Of a stretch of DNA of 64,000 bases, positions 54,056 through 62,225 are shown piece after piece. The stretch covers positions 3,085,226 through 3,149,225 of the forward strand of contig CP059069.1 of NCBI GenBank assembly GCA_017798145.1. The letters are read 5' to 3'. Position 1 is the stretch's first letter, and each line of letters begins with the position of its first letter. Both the position numbers and the translations under genes were made by a program. Source of the stretch: Akkermansiaceae bacterium (GTDB taxonomy: Bacteria > Verrucomicrobiota > Verrucomicrobiia > Verrucomicrobiales > Akkermansiaceae). The notes beneath the pieces were generated by a model. That model ran no database searches. It was not told the DNA's origin and saw only the letters and a program-made list of their open reading frames with translations.

Positions 54056-54973
54056 TCATCTGATTTCCCGGAAGTCCGTTTCCAGGAAGATTTCCAGGAT
54101 TGCCTCCCGTTCCTCCTTGGTCGCGATTGCGAGGGTTGTGGAAATTGCGTCAGCCACCGTGGCTGTGGGTGCGGTTACCACAATGGTGCTGTCGGGGCGG
54201 GTATTTGCGCCATCGGAAGGGCGGAAAATGTGATGGTGGCGACCCTCCGGATCGAAGGTGTAACCGCTGCCGGAGGACACCGCGAGGGCGCGGGCGTGGG
54301 GTAGGGCGATGGTTTCTCCGGTGGTGGACAGCCCAACCTTCCAGGTTTTCCCATTGGCAGCGGTGCCGAGCGCGGCGTATTCCCCGATGTTCACCAGGGC
54401 GTTGCGGACTCCGTTCCTTTTCAGCGCGGCGATGATCTCATCGGTGGCGTAGCCTTGAGCGATGCCGTTCAGCGTGATCCCCATGCCGGGCTCGGCGAAG
54501 GTGATGTTTTTTTCGTCGGCCATGACTTTGCGGTAATCGACAAGGGCGAGGGTTTTCTCCCATGAATCCCGCATGGCCTCCCTTTCGCCGAAGCCCGCGT
54601 CCTTCCACTCCTGCCGCCAGTCCCAGAGGGGCTGGACGGTGATGTCGAAAACGCCTCCGGTTTTCTTCCCGTACTCAAGCGCGGTGCGGACGAGCTTGAG
54701 GAATTCCGGATGCGGGTTTTCCAGTTTGCCGTCGCGGTTGAGGCGGGAGATTGCGGATTCGGGATCGTAGAGGCTGAAAAGCGATTCGATCACGCGCAGG
54801 CGCAGGGCGCATTTCGCGGAGAGATCGTGGAAAGAGGCTGCGGAAATCCCGTGAACCTGGAAATGGACTTCGGTGCCAAATGCGATGTCCGTGAAGGTGA
54901 ACGGATTTTCACGGCGGCGGCACGATGCCAAGGAAGCCGCGCCTAGAAGGGTGATGGCGCGGCGGCGGTTCAT
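54056..54973 (-). CDS. apbE: FAD:protein FMN transferase (ApbE), lipoprotein form, Fur-boxed locus
   Basis: The protein has 305 residues from the ATG with complement at 54971-54973, which overlaps the PepSY stop by four bases. The lipobox is SLASC, so it is membrane-anchored. ApbE motifs include FTFTDIAFGTEVHFQVHG, GITLNGIAQGYATDEIIAAL, NALVNIGEYAALG and PDSTIVVTAPTATVADAISTTLAIA. The usual late HI.DPRTG reads HHIFRPSDGANT. Its likely acceptor is the FMN-binding protein encoded two genes upstream (T149). Confidence 0.92.
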   Translation of the reverse strand: MNRRRAITLLGAASLASCRRRENPFTFTDIAFGTEVHFQVHGISAASFHDLSAKCALRLRVIESLFSLYDPESAISRLNRDGKLENPHPEFLKLVRTALEYGKKTGGVFDITVQPLWDWRQEWKDAGFGEREAMRDSWEKTLALVDYRKVMADEKNITFAEPGMGITLNGIAQGYATDEIIAALKRNGVRNALVNIGEYAALGTAANGKTWKVGLSTTGETIALPHARALAVSSGSGYTFDPEGRHHHIFRPSDGANTRPDSTIVVTAPTATVADAISTTLAIATKEEREAILEIFLETDFREIR

Positions 54974-55722
54974 TTCGCGCGGCGGCGGGTGCGGAAGAAG
55001 AGGACGAAACCGGTGGCGGATAATATCAGCACGCCGATGACCGTCAGGTCGTAGATCCATTTCCCGATGGTTCCGAAGAAACGCCCGGAATGGATGTCGA
55101 GGATCACGCGATCGAGCGGGATGCCATCGCCGGAGAAGGCGGTTGCCCACTGTTTCCGATCGGCGGCGGAAGGAGTGGCGATGGCCGACCATGTGACCTC
55201 CTGTCCTGCGGGGGCTGGGGCGAAATCGAGCAGGTTCGCGTCGCCCGTGAAAATCCCCGACTCGGTTTCAAGCGTTAGCGCAAGGTCTTGCGTGCGACCG
55301 GCCCGGATGATGGGTGACTCGGGCAGGGTGGGCGGGCCGAGGGTTTCGATCAGCTCCCCATCCAGGCCGAAGTAATGGACGGCCGAGCCGGTGACCACGG
55401 CGGTGCCATCCCGGAGCGGCACCGCGCCGACGAGAGGCGAACTGTCATCGACGCTTTTTTCCCGGAAAAAAAGCTGCCCGTCCCAGCTCGCGGCGTGGGC
55501 TTTCCCGTCGATGCCGAAGGCTTCCGGCTCGCCATCGAGCGTCATCCCGTAGCGTGCCTGGATCCATCCGGCGGTGGTGTGGCGGTTGCTGAGACCGAGA
55601 TCGACCGTGTGGTTGAGGATGAGTCCGGTGACACAGACGACGGTGAGCGGCAGCAGCAGGGCCATGCCCAGCACCCGGTGGGAGCCGCGTGTCCATGTCC
55701 TGATGATGCCGGATCTCGCCAC
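54970..55722 (-). CDS. PepSY-associated membrane protein
   Basis: The protein has 250 residues. There is one membrane segment near the N-terminus (GSHRVLGMALLLPLTVVCVTGLILNH, with the His pattern of PepSY-TM proteins) and one near the C-terminus (TVIGVLILSATGFVLFFRTRRR). A periplasmic domain lies between. LDIHSGRFFGTIGKWIYDL is typical of PepSY reductases. It may pass electrons across the membrane to the flavinylated partner. It overlaps apbE and follows the FMN-binding gene by four bases. Confidence 0.82.
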   Translation of the reverse strand: MARSGIIRTWTRGSHRVLGMALLLPLTVVCVTGLILNHTVDLGLSNRHTTAGWIQARYGMTLDGEPEAFGIDGKAHAASWDGQLFFREKSVDDSSPLVGAVPLRDGTAVVTGSAVHYFGLDGELIETLGPPTLPESPIIRAGRTQDLALTLETESGIFTGDANLLDFAPAPAGQEVTWSAIATPSAADRKQWATAFSGDGIPLDRVILDIHSGRFFGTIGKWIYDLTVIGVLILSATGFVLFFRTRRRAK

Positions 55723-55726
55723 GGTG

Positions 55727-56236
55727 TCAGACGATGGAGTCGAAATACAGGGCCAGCCGCGCGAGCTTGGTGACGGCTCGCACGGAAAGGGTCGCGCCGG
55801 CGACGTTTTTCACCTCGGCGGAAAGCCGGTCGCCGCTTTTCAGCGAGGCGTTGGAGAACTGCTTTGTGAAAAACGGCTTGCTCACTTCCCAGCCGTGGCT
55901 CTCGCGGTAGATGAGGATTTCCACGGATTTGATCCGCCCGTTTTCCACCAGGAAACCCGTGGTGATGGGCTGGGTCTTGCCTATCTCCTCAAGGATCCAG
56001 ACGCTGCGCGAGCCCTGCTTCCAGTAGCGGACGCGGGACTCGGGGTAGTTGTGCGCCATGATGCCCTTGGCGCGGGACTTCACATCGCCGCTGAGGGACA
56101 GGATGGAGGTGGATGGGATTTTCCCGCCGAAGGCGCCCTTGATGAAATCCGACGGCTGTTTGTAAACACGCTCCTCGCCATGCACCCAGGCGGCAAGCGC
56201 CAGAGTGAGGGCGAGGATTTTCACCGGTTGCTTCAT
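55727..56236 (-). CDS. Exported FMN-binding-domain protein, probable ApbE substrate
   Basis: The protein has 169 residues with a signal peptide (MKQPVKILALTLALAAWVHG). The FMN_bind fold ends in NVAGATLSVRAVTKLAR. T149 of the AGATxS motif matches the Thr flavinylated in NqrC/RnfG. The gene is between the porin and the PepSY protein in one unit with a dedicated ApbE, so covalent FMN loading is very likely. It probably works as an extracytoplasmic reductase component. Confidence 0.87.
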   Translation of the reverse strand: MKQPVKILALTLALAAWVHGEERVYKQPSDFIKGAFGGKIPSTSILSLSGDVKSRAKGIMAHNYPESRVRYWKQGSRSVWILEEIGKTQPITTGFLVENGRIKSVEILIYRESHGWEVSKPFFTKQFSNASLKSGDRLSAEVKNVAGATLSVRAVTKLARLALYFDSIV

Positions 56237-56245
56237 GGCAGGGGA

Positions 56246-57415
56246 TCAGAATGCGTAGCCGACGCCGAAGTTGAGGACGTTCTGGTCACCCCGGCCGTTG
56301 GCCCTATCCTCGTGCACCCAGTCGGCCTTTACCACTGTGTTTTCCGTGGGCCAGAAATTCACTCCGGCCTGGTATTCCGTCTGGCCGCCGGGTGCATCCT
56401 CGTTTTCGAAATACAGGTAGCGGGTGAACAGGCCGAGCGCCATGCCGTTTTCGAAGGTCCATTTGTAGGAAGGCTCGATGTAGGCCCCGTATTGGTTGTC
56501 GATGTCCGAGCCGGGCACGGCAACCCCGCCGATTGCGGTGTTGCCGCTGATGTCCCAGTTGGCGACAAGCCCCCGCAGGCCGAAGCCACCGTTGGTGTAG
56601 ATGAAGTGGGCGGTGGTGAGGATCGCGCTGTTGTCCTCGCGGCCGACGCTCACGTCATCCTGGTACTGGATGCCGGCGGCGAGCTCCAAGCCGTTGATGC
56701 CGGTGTAGCGGACACGTGCGGTGGCCGCCGTGCCGAGGCTGTCGTAGGTGTTTTTCTTCTGGCGCCCGTTGCGCAGGTCCGGGCCGTGCCGGTTGAAATC
56801 CCTGTCATCCACCTGGAGCCCGCGATGGACAGCCAAGTCCCATTGCAGGCCGCTGTCGTAATCCTTGCGCAGCAGGAAACCGAGCTCCGTCCAGGTGGAG
56901 GGGATGATCTCCGTCTCGACGCGGTTGCGCTCCACCCCGTAGAATGTGGTCGGCTCATGGATCTCATTGGTGATGCCTAGCGGCACCAGCAGCAATCCGC
57001 CCTGGAGATGGTAGTCGTTTTCCAGGTCATACTCGAAGTAGGCCTGCTCCAGCTCCCAGACGAGATCCGTGCCGGGGTCGTTCGAATAGAGGTGCTCCAG
57101 CTCGATTTCGGAGACGAAGCGGAAGCGGCTGCTGAACTCATAGGCGGTGAAAAGCACGAGGCGGTGGATGTCGAACTTGTCGCTCACATCGCCGGTGTTG
57201 AAGTGGGCCTCGCCGTATGAGCCGAAGCTGAAGCGGTCGTACCAGGCCAGATCCTGCGGCTTGGAAAACGCGGAGTCGATGTCATCGGCGGAAAGCACGC
57301 CGCCCTCTGCGATACGCTCGCGGAAGGTGTGTGCGGGGGCGGTTTGGGCGGCGGCGAGGCAGAGCGCCACTGCGGCTGCGAGACGTGTCTTGCGGGTGGT
57401 TCGGTCGGATTTCAT
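56246..57415 (-). CDS. Outer-membrane porin-like protein
   Basis: The protein has 389 residues with a signal peptide (RLAAAVALCLAAAQTAPAHA). Alternating strands with many aromatic girdle residues (FSFGSYGEAHFNTGDVSDKFDIHRLVLFTAYEFSSRFRFVSEIELEH) and the terminal Phe of LNFGVGYAF indicate a 16-strand-type barrel of the phosphate-selective porin kind. It is the first gene of the flavin locus and lies directly downstream of the Fur-like box. It may admit an iron chelate. Confidence 0.82.
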   Translation of the reverse strand: MKSDRTTRKTRLAAAVALCLAAAQTAPAHTFRERIAEGGVLSADDIDSAFSKPQDLAWYDRFSFGSYGEAHFNTGDVSDKFDIHRLVLFTAYEFSSRFRFVSEIELEHLYSNDPGTDLVWELEQAYFEYDLENDYHLQGGLLLVPLGITNEIHEPTTFYGVERNRVETEIIPSTWTELGFLLRKDYDSGLQWDLAVHRGLQVDDRDFNRHGPDLRNGRQKKNTYDSLGTAATARVRYTGINGLELAAGIQYQDDVSVGREDNSAILTTAHFIYTNGGFGLRGLVANWDISGNTAIGGVAVPGSDIDNQYGAYIEPSYKWTFENGMALGLFTRYLYFENEDAPGGQTEYQAGVNFWPTENTVVKADWVHEDRANGRGDQNVLNFGVGYAF

Positions 57416-57458
57416 TCTGTCGGTGGATGCTTCTGCTTGCGCAGAACAGGGATAAATT

Positions 57459-57479
57459 TAATGAGATTCATTCTCATTA
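57459..57479 (-). promoter_or_regulatory. Fur-like operator upstream of the porin/ApbE operon
   Basis: TAATGAGA (57459-57466), a five-base spacer TTCAT and TCTCATTA (57472-57479) form a perfect palindrome. It closely resembles the GATAATGATAATCATTATC Fur consensus with AATGAGAAT half-site wording. It ends 44 bases before the porin start codon, in promoter position. Confidence 0.7.
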
Positions 57480-57636
57480 GCAAGTGATATTTTTCGAAAA
57501 GATTCCGGCGCTTTCGGAGAAATAGCACCGGGCGGTTGGTTTGTTTTGGGAAGCGCTGGATCATGCGCAAGATGGGGATCAAAGATTGAACGTTTCCCGG
57601 CCGCCGCTGCGTATCCAATGCTCGTTGATAACTTCC

Positions 57637-58911
57637 ATGAAAAAACTGATCCCACTGCTCGCCGCGATTTTTTTGACCCTCCTGCCCGCTCCCGGTGAGG
57701 AGAAGCCGAACGTCATCCTGATCATTTCCGACGACCAGGGCTTCCCCGACTACGGCTTCATGGGCAGCGAGGCGGTCTCGACGCCGAACCTCGACCGCAT
57801 GGCCTCGGAAAGCCTTGTCTACACCCGCGGCTACGTGATGCCGGTCTGCTCGCCCTCCCTGGCGACCTTGCTGACCGGAAAAATGCCGCACGAGCACGGG
57901 ATCACCGGCAACGACCTTTCCGGCGGGAGATCCAAGCCCGGCCACCGCGAGGCGCTGAGGAGCCAGCTGCTCGGCAATTCCGTGATCCTTCCGAAGGCCG
58001 TCACCGCGTCTGGATACCTCACCTTCCAGACCGGCAAGATCTGGAATATGACTTACGAGCAGGCCGGTTTCACCCACGGCATGACAGGCACCGCAGGCCG
58101 CCACGGAGACGCGGGCCTGGACATCGGGCGCAAAGGAATGAAGCCGATCTATGATTTCATCGAGACCGCAAGGAAGGCGGAAAAACCCTTCTTCATCTGG
58201 CATGCGCCCTTCCTGCCTCATACCCCGCACAATCCTCCGGAGGAAATTTTCGCGAAATACAAGGGCAAGGGCCCGACCGCCGCCGCCGAGAAATATTATG
58301 CGATGGTCGAGTGGTTCGATAACACCTGCGGAGAGCTGGATTCCTACCTTGAAAGCAACGGGCTCAAGGAAAACACCGTCATCCTCTATCTGGCGGACAA
58401 CGGCTGGGACGCGGCATACGCCCATGCGAGGATAGGGGCCAAGCTCTCGCCCTACGAGCTGGGCATCCGCACCCCGATGTTCGTCCGCTGGCCGGGCAAG
58501 GTGAAGCCGCAGCGCGATGACGAGACCCTGGCTCACATCATCGATTTCGTGCCAACCATCCTGGACATCACCGGAGCCAAGGATCCCGGCGATCTGCCGG
58601 GGCTCAGGCTCACTGACACGGTTGCGATGAAGGCACGCAAGTCGGTCTTCGTGGAGTCCTACACGCACGACATCGCCGAACTGGGATCTCCCGGAAAAAG
58701 CCTGGTCGCCAATGTCGCGATCGATGGCTGGTGGAAGCTCATCGTACCCGGGCCGGTGAAGCCCGATCGGCCGTTCGCCGGCGTCCCCGCCGAGATCTCG
58801 CTTTTTGACCTCAAGGCGGATCCGCTGGAGACAAAGAACCTCGCGGCGGAGAACCCGGAGGTGGTGGAGCGGCTCAAGGGGCTGCTCAAGGCGCAGTGGG
58901 AGGTGGAGTGA
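57637..58911 (+). CDS. Sulfatase-family protein lacking the motif arginine
   Basis: The protein has 424 residues from the ATG at 57637 (MKKLIPLLAAIFLTLLPAPG, signal peptide); the frame is open upstream without coding character. NVILIISDDQGFPDYGFMG gives the metal aspartates. The active-site motif reads C71-S-P-S-L75, where the formylglycine signature needs C-x-P-S/T-R; Leu replaces Arg. ADNGWDAAYAHARIGAKLSPYELGIRTPMFVRWPGKV is otherwise normal. It may be unmodified, and so not a classical sulfatase, or belong to a subfamily matured differently. Divergent from the porin operon. Confidence 0.88.
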   Translation: MKKLIPLLAAIFLTLLPAPGEEKPNVILIISDDQGFPDYGFMGSEAVSTPNLDRMASESLVYTRGYVMPVCSPSLATLLTGKMPHEHGITGNDLSGGRSKPGHREALRSQLLGNSVILPKAVTASGYLTFQTGKIWNMTYEQAGFTHGMTGTAGRHGDAGLDIGRKGMKPIYDFIETARKAEKPFFIWHAPFLPHTPHNPPEEIFAKYKGKGPTAAAEKYYAMVEWFDNTCGELDSYLESNGLKENTVILYLADNGWDAAYAHARIGAKLSPYELGIRTPMFVRWPGKVKPQRDDETLAHIIDFVPTILDITGAKDPGDLPGLRLTDTVAMKARKSVFVESYTHDIAELGSPGKSLVANVAIDGWWKLIVPGPVKPDRPFAGVPAEISLFDLKADPLETKNLAAENPEVVERLKGLLKAQWEVE

Positions 58912-58944
58912 AAAACGAACCGCGATCGTCAAATCACGCACCTC

Positions 58945-60060
58945 TCAATCGAGCTTCGGCTTGAGGGGTGGGGGCTTGGGCGGTGAGGGTTGGCCGGGCT
59001 TCGCGGGAGGAGCCGGCTCGAGGCAGTGGATTTCCGGCTCCTCGATGCGCATGGTGAACTTGGTGTTGCCGTTGATCTCCCATCCTGCGGCGATGTTGGC
59101 CTTGTCGGCGAGGCGGCGCGCCTCCAGATAGGTGTCGAAGGAATCGGTGGCGACCTGGAAGAGCAGGACGGCGCGGAAATCGCCGAGGATGGTTGCGGCG
59201 GCTTTCGAGTAGGGGCTGCCGGGTGTGGCGAGCTGGTCGGTGGGCGTGCCGCCGTTGACAAGATCCGGGCTGATCGAGAGCTGCAGGCGGTAGGACTTGG
59301 GGTTGGCGATGATCTCGATTTTCTGGCCGCGGAAATTCCCCCAGTCGTAGTCCTTGAAAAACGCCGCGATCTTCTGGCCGTCGTAGATGAAACGGTCGGC
59401 CTTGCCCTTGATCTTGATGCGCCTGTGGAGCCAATCGTTGCGGCGTTTGGAGAATTCCTGGGTGAAGACCTTCATGACCGCATTCGGGTCGATGACGTGG
59501 ATGCGCCCCTTGATCGCCATGGCGTGGTATTTCGTGGCATCGTCCGGGATGGGGCGGCTGTTTGGGATGTTGACGACCGTGGGTGTGTCGGCGGCGGGAG
59601 CGGGGATGCTATCGAGCAAGCCCTCCACCCTGGCGATCTCGGTTTGGATGGTTCCGGTAATCTTGCTCTCCTTCTCGCGCTCCGCCTTCACGGTGGCCTC
59701 GATCTCGCGCAGTTTTTCGAGATCGGCGAGGGCGGCCTTGTTTTCCTCCAGGCTTTTTTCCAAAAGGGCGAGCTGGCGTTTCTCCTCCTCGATGCGGGCG
59801 GGGGATGGCGCGTCCTGTTTCATCGCGGCCTCCAGTTTTTTCTCCTGCTCCCGCTGTAGTGTGATCTGCTCCTTCATCGCGGCAATCATCTCCGGGGTGG
59901 CGGGGATCATGTCATCGAGAAACTGCTGCACCTTCTGGCTGACATCCGCCTGCACGAGAATGAGAACGAGGATCAGCACCGCCACCACGTTGGTGAGGGC
60001 GTCCATGAGGGAATCAAGGTTGATCCCGCCTCCGGAGTCTGTCTGTCGTCTGCGTGCCAC
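58945..60060 (-). CDS. ExbD/TolR-like motor subunit with coiled coil, Asp-bearing
   Basis: The protein has 371 residues. A single membrane helix at about 18-40 has D20 in LDSLMDALTNVVAVLILVLILV, at the position of the proton-binding Asp of ExbD and TolR. A periplasmic coiled coil lies at about 60-150 (EQEKKLEAAMKQ, EEEKRQLALLEKSLEENKAALADLEKL). A C-terminal alpha/beta domain follows (YHAMAIKGRIHVIDPNAVMKVFTQEF... YLEARRLADKANIAAGW), then a Pro-rich tail (PPAKPGQPSPPKPPPLKPK). It starts 3 bases after the stop of the partner gene. It is much longer than ordinary ExbD. Confidence 0.75.
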   Translation of the reverse strand: MARRRQTDSGGGINLDSLMDALTNVVAVLILVLILVQADVSQKVQQFLDDMIPATPEMIAAMKEQITLQREQEKKLEAAMKQDAPSPARIEEEKRQLALLEKSLEENKAALADLEKLREIEATVKAEREKESKITGTIQTEIARVEGLLDSIPAPAADTPTVVNIPNSRPIPDDATKYHAMAIKGRIHVIDPNAVMKVFTQEFSKRRNDWLHRRIKIKGKADRFIYDGQKIAAFFKDYDWGNFRGQKIEIIANPKSYRLQLSISPDLVNGGTPTDQLATPGSPYSKAAATILGDFRAVLLFQVATDSFDTYLEARRLADKANIAAGWEINGNTKFTMRIEEPEIHCLEPAPPAKPGQPSPPKPPPLKPKLD

Positions 60061-60063
60061 GGT

Positions 60064-60873
60064 TTATTTCTGGAACAGGGAGAGGTCTATCTTGCCGTCG
60101 TTGGGCACGGGGAGCTTGCCGGTGAGGACTTCGTATTTCGATTCCGCCCAGCCGGCCGCCCAGTTGTAGGAGCCCGCACCGGATTTGCGGATGAGGAAGA
60201 GTACCATGGAGTCGCGGGTGGATTTCACCTCGTCGAGGAATGAGTTGTAGACGGGGCTCTTGGTGATCGCTGCCTGCGAGATGGTCTTCGGCGCGCCTTC
60301 CCCGGTGAGCAGGACGATGCCTGTGGAGTTGCACTCGACGAAGAAGAGCCTGCTGGCAGCGCGGATGCCGGTGCCGCCGGGGCGGATCTGCACGGACTCG
60401 ACCTTCTCCGGCGGGTTCCTGCGCAGCGCGAGCTCGGCCTTGAGTTCCTCCAATTGCTTGTTGAGCGGCGGGCGCTCCTTCTTGAGGGCGGCGATTTCCT
60501 CGCGCATCACCTCGATGGTTTTCTGGAGCTGTTCGTCGGTCTTTGCGGGATCCTTCGATGCCTCAGCGATCTGGGATTTGAGGATGATCTTGCGATCCTC
60601 CAGCTTTGCGAGCTGGGCGGAGGTGGCCTTGTCGCGCTCGAGGTCTTTCTGCAGTTTGGCGATGCTGGCCTCAAGTGTCTTGGATGCCTTGGTAAGCTCT
60701 CGGTTCTCCACGGCGCGCGCCTTTTCCTCCTCGGTGCGGCCGACGTCCTCGATCTGCTTCACCTGCATGGAGACGCTGATCATGAGCGTGAGGATCCCGA
60801 TGAGGCATGCGAGGATGCTCATGAATGGAAACAGGGAAACCCCTTCCCCGCTGTTATTTCGGCGCTTTGGCAT
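60064..60873 (-). CDS. ExbD-like membrane coiled-coil protein lacking the helix Asp
   Basis: The protein has 269 residues. The N-terminus and helix (PKRRNNSGEGVSLFPFMSILACLIGILTLMISVSM) parallel the Asp-bearing neighbour, but Ser19 stands where D20 is there. A periplasmic coiled coil spans about 40-155, followed by a C-terminal domain (GTGIRAASRLFFVECNSTGIVLLTGEGAPKTISQAAITKSPVYNSFLDEVKSTRDSMVLFLIRKSG). It lies between the ExbB-like gene and the Asp-bearing gene in one operon. The family is not named to my knowledge. Confidence 0.7.
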   Translation of the reverse strand: MPKRRNNSGEGVSLFPFMSILACLIGILTLMISVSMQVKQIEDVGRTEEEKARAVENRELTKASKTLEASIAKLQKDLERDKATSAQLAKLEDRKIILKSQIAEASKDPAKTDEQLQKTIEVMREEIAALKKERPPLNKQLEELKAELALRRNPPEKVESVQIRPGGTGIRAASRLFFVECNSTGIVLLTGEGAPKTISQAAITKSPVYNSFLDEVKSTRDSMVLFLIRKSGAGSYNWAAGWAESKYEVLTGKLPVPNDGKIDLSLFQK

Positions 60874-60881
60874 GGGATTTC

Positions 60882-60914
60882 AACCACGGATGGTCACGGA
60901 TGGTCACGTATCTG
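60882..60914 (+). repeat. ACCACGGATGG/TCACGGATGG-type intergenic repeat
   Basis: The units AACCACGGATGG, TCACGGATGG and TCACGTATCTG lie between the ExbB-like and first ExbD-like genes. The same family occurs in inverse direction at 12272-12305 and 15604-15635, where it codes for parts of signal peptides. Confidence 0.65.
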
Positions 60915-60926
60915 ATTCTGGTTTCC

Positions 60927-62225
60927 TTATCTTCCAAAAAAACCCTTTTTCCGTTTCGCCTCATCAGGGATCTTGTTCTGGCCGAGATCGCGCAGCGCCT
61001 GGTTGATGAGGTCGATGCCACCGGCGATCCTTCCGAAGGTCTTTTCGAGCTCCAGGTGGGATTTGATGAAGACCTCGCCGCTGGTTTCGGAGAGTTTTTT
61101 CACGGCCTCGGTGAAGGACTGCTCGACGACCTTCTGGTTCGCATCGAGACGCTTCTCGAGCGCGGCGCCGCTTTCCTTGAGCTGGCGGGTGGATTCGTTG
61201 AGGTTGATCAGGAAGGTCTCGTGGGCGCGGGCGAGGGAGGCGACGAGCTGAGGGATGCTGTCGGCCTGCTCGACGAGGAGCTCGCTGGCGGCGTGGCGGC
61301 TGTCGTTGAGCTTGGGCAGGAGTTTCTCGGTGCAGAAGGCATCGATGAGGGTGAGTGTCTCGTCCTCCTTTTTCTGCACGGCGGCCAGCGGGAAGCTCAT
61401 CAGCATGGAGAGGATGAGGCCGAGCAAGGTGGTGTCGAAGGCGACGCCGAGGCCGCCGGTGAGGCTGTTGATCGAGGCCTTGAGCGCCTCGGGATCTGCG
61501 GTGTCGCCCATCGCCAGCGAACCGACGGCGACGGAAAGCCCCATCACCGTGCCTATGAATCCGAGGATGGGGATGGCCCAGAGGAATACCTTGAGGAGGG
61601 AGTAGGAGCCGCTTGAGCGGTTCGCATCGATGTCCGACTGGGTGGACAGGAAAGCGGCGACCTCGCCGTTGTCGGTGCGCGCCTCGAAGAGTTCGAGCGC
61701 CTTGCGGATGCGGTTTACGAAGAGGCTGTCACGCAGGGAGAGCGGTGCCTTGTAGATGTTGTCGATGAAATCGCCGACGTTGTCGCGGTGGATTTCCGTG
61801 CCGATGCGGGCGGGGAAAAGATCTAACAAGGTGGCGCGTTCCTGGTGCTTGTTCTTTTTCAGTTTCATCCAGAGGATGGTCATGCCCCAGACGAAGAGGA
61901 AGGTTTCCGCGTAGTTGACCCAGCCGCGTTTCAGGAAAATGTCGCCCAGCTTGGTGCCGAGGAGGGGGAACATGATCCCGAGCACGCAGATGGTGAGCGC
62001 GACCCCGATGCCGAGGCTTTTCCAGAAATCCACGTTGGCATGGTCTTTCTCGTCCCAGCCGTGGCGCTGCGGGCGCCTTCCGGGCATGACCGCAGCGGTG
62101 GCGGATGGCTCGGGTGCTGCGGGAACCTGGAGGCGACCGCCGCAGGCGGGGCACTGGACGGTCTGGCCGGCGTGTTCGGGCGAGGCATCAAGCTCGGTTT
62201 TGCAATGGGGGCACGGGACTAACAT
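60927..62225 (-). CDS. MotA/TolQ/ExbB-like proton channel with N-terminal zinc ribbon
   Basis: The protein has 432 residues. The N-terminal zinc ribbon is CPHCKTELDASPEHAGQTVQCPACGGRL (residues 5-32). A membrane helix near 80-100 (VALTICVLGIMFPLLGTKL) and another near 110-125 precede the ExbB core: LKVFLWAIPILGFIGTVMGLSVAVGSL, then LTGGLGVAFDTTLLGLILSMLMSFPLAAV. A long cytoplasmic helical tail follows (about 310-420). The two ExbD-like genes lie downstream in the same direction, so the three probably form one motor. It is distinct from the TonB-operon ExbB proteins at 12-14 kb. Confidence 0.85.
   Translation of the reverse strand: MLVPCPHCKTELDASPEHAGQTVQCPACGGRLQVPAAPEPSATAAVMPGRRPQRHGWDEKDHANVDFWKSLGIGVALTICVLGIMFPLLGTKLGDIFLKRGWVNYAETFLFVWGMTILWMKLKKNKHQERATLLDLFPARIGTEIHRDNVGDFIDNIYKAPLSLRDSLFVNRIRKALELFEARTDNGEVAAFLSTQSDIDANRSSGSYSLLKVFLWAIPILGFIGTVMGLSVAVGSLAMGDTADPEALKASINSLTGGLGVAFDTTLLGLILSMLMSFPLAAVQKKEDETLTLIDAFCTEKLLPKLNDSRHAASELLVEQADSIPQLVASLARAHETFLINLNESTRQLKESGAALEKRLDANQKVVEQSFTEAVKKLSETSGEVFIKSHLELEKTFGRIAGGIDLINQALRDLGQNKIPDEAKRKKGFFGR

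Noticed and set aside
55574..56980. 468-codon plus-strand frame opposite the FMN-binding and porin genes
   Set aside because: It spans the boundary of two genes with clear signal peptides and motifs on the other strand; no recognisable domain.
57412..58941. 509-codon open frame on the minus strand opposite the sulfatase
   Set aside because: It is the mirror of the well-supported sulfatase gene; composition is Arg/His/Gly-rich nonsense without any domain. High G+C creates such long antisense frames.
58945..62225. Zorya-type anti-phage defence
   Set aside because: The MotA/ExbB plus ExbD-like arrangement is suggestive, but no peptidoglycan-binding OmpA-like domain, helicase or nuclease partner is present.
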